Source: CAZBRS01 sp964494475 (GTDB lineage Bacteria; Myxococcota_A; UBA9042; CAZBRS01). Taken from it: a DNA stretch of 40,765 nt. Made by a program: the position numbers and the translations under genes. Of this stretch, positions 38,753 to 40,765 are shown in pieces (position 1 is the stretch's first letter; every line of letters starts with the position of its first letter). The notes beneath the pieces are model-generated. The model was not told where the DNA came from. It did no database searches and was given only the letters and a program-made list of their open reading frames with translations. The stretch spans positions 1 to 40,765 of the forward strand of contig CAZBRS010000050.1 in assembly GCA_964494475.1 (NCBI GenBank), written 5' to 3'.

Positions 38753-40765
38753 ATGAAGGCGACGATGGGTACGGTCCTCGTGGCGTTGCTGGTCCTGGTG
38801 GCCTTCGGCTGCGGCGACGATCCGAAGAAGACCATCGACGAGAACTGCGAGACGAACACCGACTGCGGCGGGGGCATCTGCTTCGCCGAGAAGTGCTACA
38901 CGACCTGCGATACGCCCGCCGAGTGCAAGCCCGACCAGTTCTGCGTGGCGCCCGACGACGCGAAGGACCTCACCCTCTGCATGGCCAAGTCCGACTTCGC
39001 CGGCTGCCAGGTCGACGGCGAGTGCCCATCGCTCGTGGGTGACGGCTGCCACCGCACGGTGTGCGACGCCGAAGCCTCCCTGTGCGACGTGGCGCCCCGG
39101 GCGACGGGCTCCGACTGCGAGACGACGGCCGGCTACTCCGGCGCGTGCACGGCCGAAGGCCGGTGTGTGTGTTCCCGCGCGTGCGAGGGCCGCACCTGCG
39201 GCGGCGACGGCTGCGGGGGCGTCTGCGGCCTCTGCCAGACCGGGGCCACGTGCATGGAGGGCCAGTGCCGCGCCTCCTGCGTGCCCGACGGGCTGGCCAC
39301 CGACGACTGCGACGGCAAGGACAACGACTGCAACGGCTCCACCGACGAAGACGCCGGCGCGACCGCCACGACCTGCGGCGCGGGCGCGTGCGCGGCCACC
39401 GGCGAGCGGAAGTGCGAGGCGGGCGTCGAGGTCGACACCTGCACCCCCGGCCAGGGCACGCCCGATGACGCGACCTGCGACGGCGTCGACGACGACTGCG
39501 ACGGCGCCACCGACGAGGACTACGCGCCCGTCGAGCTCACGTGCGGCGACTTCGCCTGCCAGGCGATCGGGACCACGGCCTGCGAGGCCGGCGAGGTCGT
39601 CACGTCGTGCACGCCGGGCACCCCCGCCGGTGATGACCACATCTGCAACGGCCTCGACGACGACTGCGACGGCCCCACCGACGAAGACTTCGTGGCCTCT
39701 GCCACCGCGTGCGGCGTGGGCGCCTGCGCCGCCACGGGCGCCACGGCGTGCGTGGCCGGCGTGCCCTTCGACACGTGCACGGCCGGTGTGCCCGCGGCCG
39801 CCGACGCCACGTGCGACAGCGTCGACGACGACTGCGACGGGCTCGACGACGAAGACTACGTGGGCGTGCCCACCTCGTGTGGAGTGGGCGCCTGCGCGGC
39901 GACGGGGCTCGTCGCGTGCACCGAGGGCACCCTGTCCGACACGTGCACGGCCGGCCTGCCCGGCCCCGACGACGCCACCTGCGACGGCGTCGACGGCGAC
40001 TGCGACGGCTCCCCCGACGAAGACTACGTGCCCGGCGTCGTCCAGTGCGGCGAGGGCGCGTGCCAGGCCTTCGGAACGACCGTGTGCGCCGACGGGGTCG
40101 AAGGCACGTCGTGCACGCCGGGCACGTCGGGCGACGCCGACGCTGTCTGCAACGCCATCGACGACGACTGCGATGGCAGCACCGACGACGACTTCGTGCC
40201 CGCCGGCACGATCTGCGGAGTGGGAGCCTGCGCGGCGGCCGGCCAGACCGCGTGCCTGGAGGGCGTCGAGGTCGACTCGTGCGTCGCCGGTACCCCCGCC
40301 CTCGACGACGCCACCTGCAACGCCAGCGACGACGACTGCGACGGCCAGACCGACGAGGACTACCTCGTGACCGACACCGCCTGCGGCGTGGGCGCCTGCG
40401 CCAGCGCCGGCCTGCTGTCGTGTTCGGCGGGCCTCGAGATCGACTCGTGCGTCGCCGGCACCCCCGCCCTCGACGACGCCACCTGCAACGCCAGCGACGA
40501 CGACTGCGACGGCGTGACCGACGACGACTTCGTGCCCACGGCCACGACCTGCGGAGTGGGAGCCTGCGCGGCGGCCGGCCAGACCGCGTGCGTGGACGGC
40601 GTCGAGGTCGACTCGTGCGTCGCCGGTACCCCGGCCCTCGACGACGCCAGTTGCAACGCCAGCGACGACGACTGCGACGGCTCGACCGACGAGGACTACC
40701 TCGTGACCCCCACCGCCTGCGGCGTCGGCGCCTGCGCAGCCTCCGGAGAACGCGTGTGCGTGGCC
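38753..40765 (+). CDS. MopE-like repeat lipoprotein (partial, runs off window)
   Basis: At least 671 codons, no stop before the window end. Start ATG has AGGAG 7 nt upstream. A lipoprotein signal (LVALLVLVAFGC, Cys about residue 20) is followed by a Cys-rich region with NCETNTDCGGGICF and CGGDGCGGVCGLC. From about 39300 there are nine copies of a 56-residue unit (exactly 168 bp) built on C-D/N-x-x-DDDCDGxTDED plus CGVGACAAxG and DxCxxGxP. The D-rich core matches the putative metal-binding (MopE, PF11617-like) motif and resembles calcium-binding DxDxDG loops. It is predicted to be a surface-exposed, disulfide-rich, metal-binding protein; the function is not known. Confidence 0.85.
   Translation, partial: MKATMGTVLVALLVLVAFGCGDDPKKTIDENCETNTDCGGGICFAEKCYTTCDTPAECKPDQFCVAPDDAKDLTLCMAKSDFAGCQVDGECPSLVGDGCHRTVCDAEASLCDVAPRATGSDCETTAGYSGACTAEGRCVCSRACEGRTCGGDGCGGVCGLCQTGATCMEGQCRASCVPDGLATDDCDGKDNDCNGSTDEDAGATATTCGAGACAATGERKCEAGVEVDTCTPGQGTPDDATCDGVDDDCDGATDEDYAPVELTCGDFACQAIGTTACEAGEVVTSCTPGTPAGDDHICNGLDDDCDGPTDEDFVASATACGVGACAATGATACVAGVPFDTCTAGVPAAADATCDSVDDDCDGLDDEDYVGVPTSCGVGACAATGLVACTEGTLSDTCTAGLPGPDDATCDGVDGDCDGSPDEDYVPGVVQCGEGACQAFGTTVCADGVEGTSCTPGTSGDADAVCNAIDDDCDGSTDDDFVPAGTICGVGACAAAGQTACLEGVEVDSCVAGTPALDDATCNASDDDCDGQTDEDYLVTDTACGVGACASAGLLSCSAGLEIDSCVAGTPALDDATCNASDDDCDGVTDDDFVPTATTCGVGACAAAGQTACVDGVEVDSCVAGTPALDDASCNASDDDCDGSTDEDYLVTPTACGVGACAASGERVCVA
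39308..40765 (+). repeat. 168-bp coding tandem repeats, nine units seen
   Basis: Unit starts (first Cys codon) are at 39308, 39476 and onward every 168 bp to 40316, 40484 and 40652. The last units are nearly identical at DNA level and also show a 336-bp two-unit period, e.g. CGVGACAAAGQTAC occurs in both the unit around 40220 and that around 40556. This indicates recent unequal crossing-over; copy number may be wrong in a short-read assembly. Confidence 0.9.

Noticed and set aside
39039..40370. Open frame rich in Thr/Ala/Pro/Arg overlapping the MopE-like gene
   Set aside because: It is the frame-shifted reading of the 168-bp repeats; the real frame has a signal peptide, SD and Cys/Asp motif.
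1..40765. tRNA or rRNA genes, insertion sequences, integrases, prophage
   Set aside because: No such sequence or transposase/integrase motif was recognised by reading; tRNA search software was not available.

Overview
The window is about 40.8 kb of very GC-rich DNA (roughly 70% by eye) with strongly G/C-ending codons. It reads as a chromosomal segment of a Gram-negative, Myxococcota/Bradymonadota-like ('deltaproteobacterial') organism. The evidence is a eukaryotic-like Ser/Thr kinase, many lipoproteins, a MopE-type cysteine/aspartate repeat protein, a P-domain lipoprotein, an FtsI with a fused PASTA domain, and a complete set of Gram-negative-style division genes. A run of exactly 100 N (19088-19187) marks a scaffold join, so this is probably a draft or metagenome assembly. 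The taxonomic reading is inference.

Left part (1-12.8 kb): mixed housekeeping and surface genes in short transcription units. They encode a membrane protein, an AI-2E family permease, a large lipoprotein with a C-terminal P/Homo B domain and a possible His-Cys protease dyad, a class I photolyase, a metzincin-like lipoprotein followed by a DUF192 lipoprotein, panD with a coiled-coil gene behind it, a small outer-membrane barrel, a tail-anchored Ser/Thr kinase and a SpoIID-domain protein. Several sigma70-like promoters are visible, with -10 hexamers of the form TAGANT.

Middle (12.8-24.3 kb): an orphan membrane histidine kinase translationally coupled to a GNAT acetyltransferase. Divergent to it is a four-gene operon (TPR protein, tandem ACT protein, membrane-anchored protein, DUF2723 membrane protein with TPRs). 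A 30-bp minisatellite broken by the N gap separates this operon from an 879-aa protein with the architecture of PEP synthase/rifampin phosphotransferase. Then come rlmN, an FNR-type oxidoreductase and a ParE-type toxin-antitoxin pair.

Right part (24.4-38.5 kb, minus strand): a tightly packed dcw (division and cell wall) operon in the order mraZ-rsmH-ftsL-[TPR lipoprotein]-ftsI-murE-murF-mraY-ftsW-murG-ftsQ-ftsA-ftsZ, mostly with 1-nt or 4-nt start/stop overlaps. It makes the lipid II precursor enzymes and the divisome. murD is missing from the mraY/ftsW junction and murC/murB/ddl from the murG/ftsQ junction, and an uncommon TPR lipoprotein lies between ftsL and ftsI. The last part of mraY, next to the vacant murD position, is an abrupt ~47% GC patch. 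FtsZ lacks a recognisable conserved C-terminal peptide. A strong hairpin separates ftsA from ftsZ. The mraZ promoter carries four TGGG(A/C) motifs.

Right end (38.75 kb onward): a plus-strand lipoprotein made of exact 168-bp repeats (DDDCDG modules) that runs off the window.

The most unusual items are the mosaic mraY with the vacant murD position, the P-domain lipoprotein with a candidate His-Cys dyad, the TPR lipoprotein inside dcw, the atypical FtsZ tail and the Rph-like dikinase.
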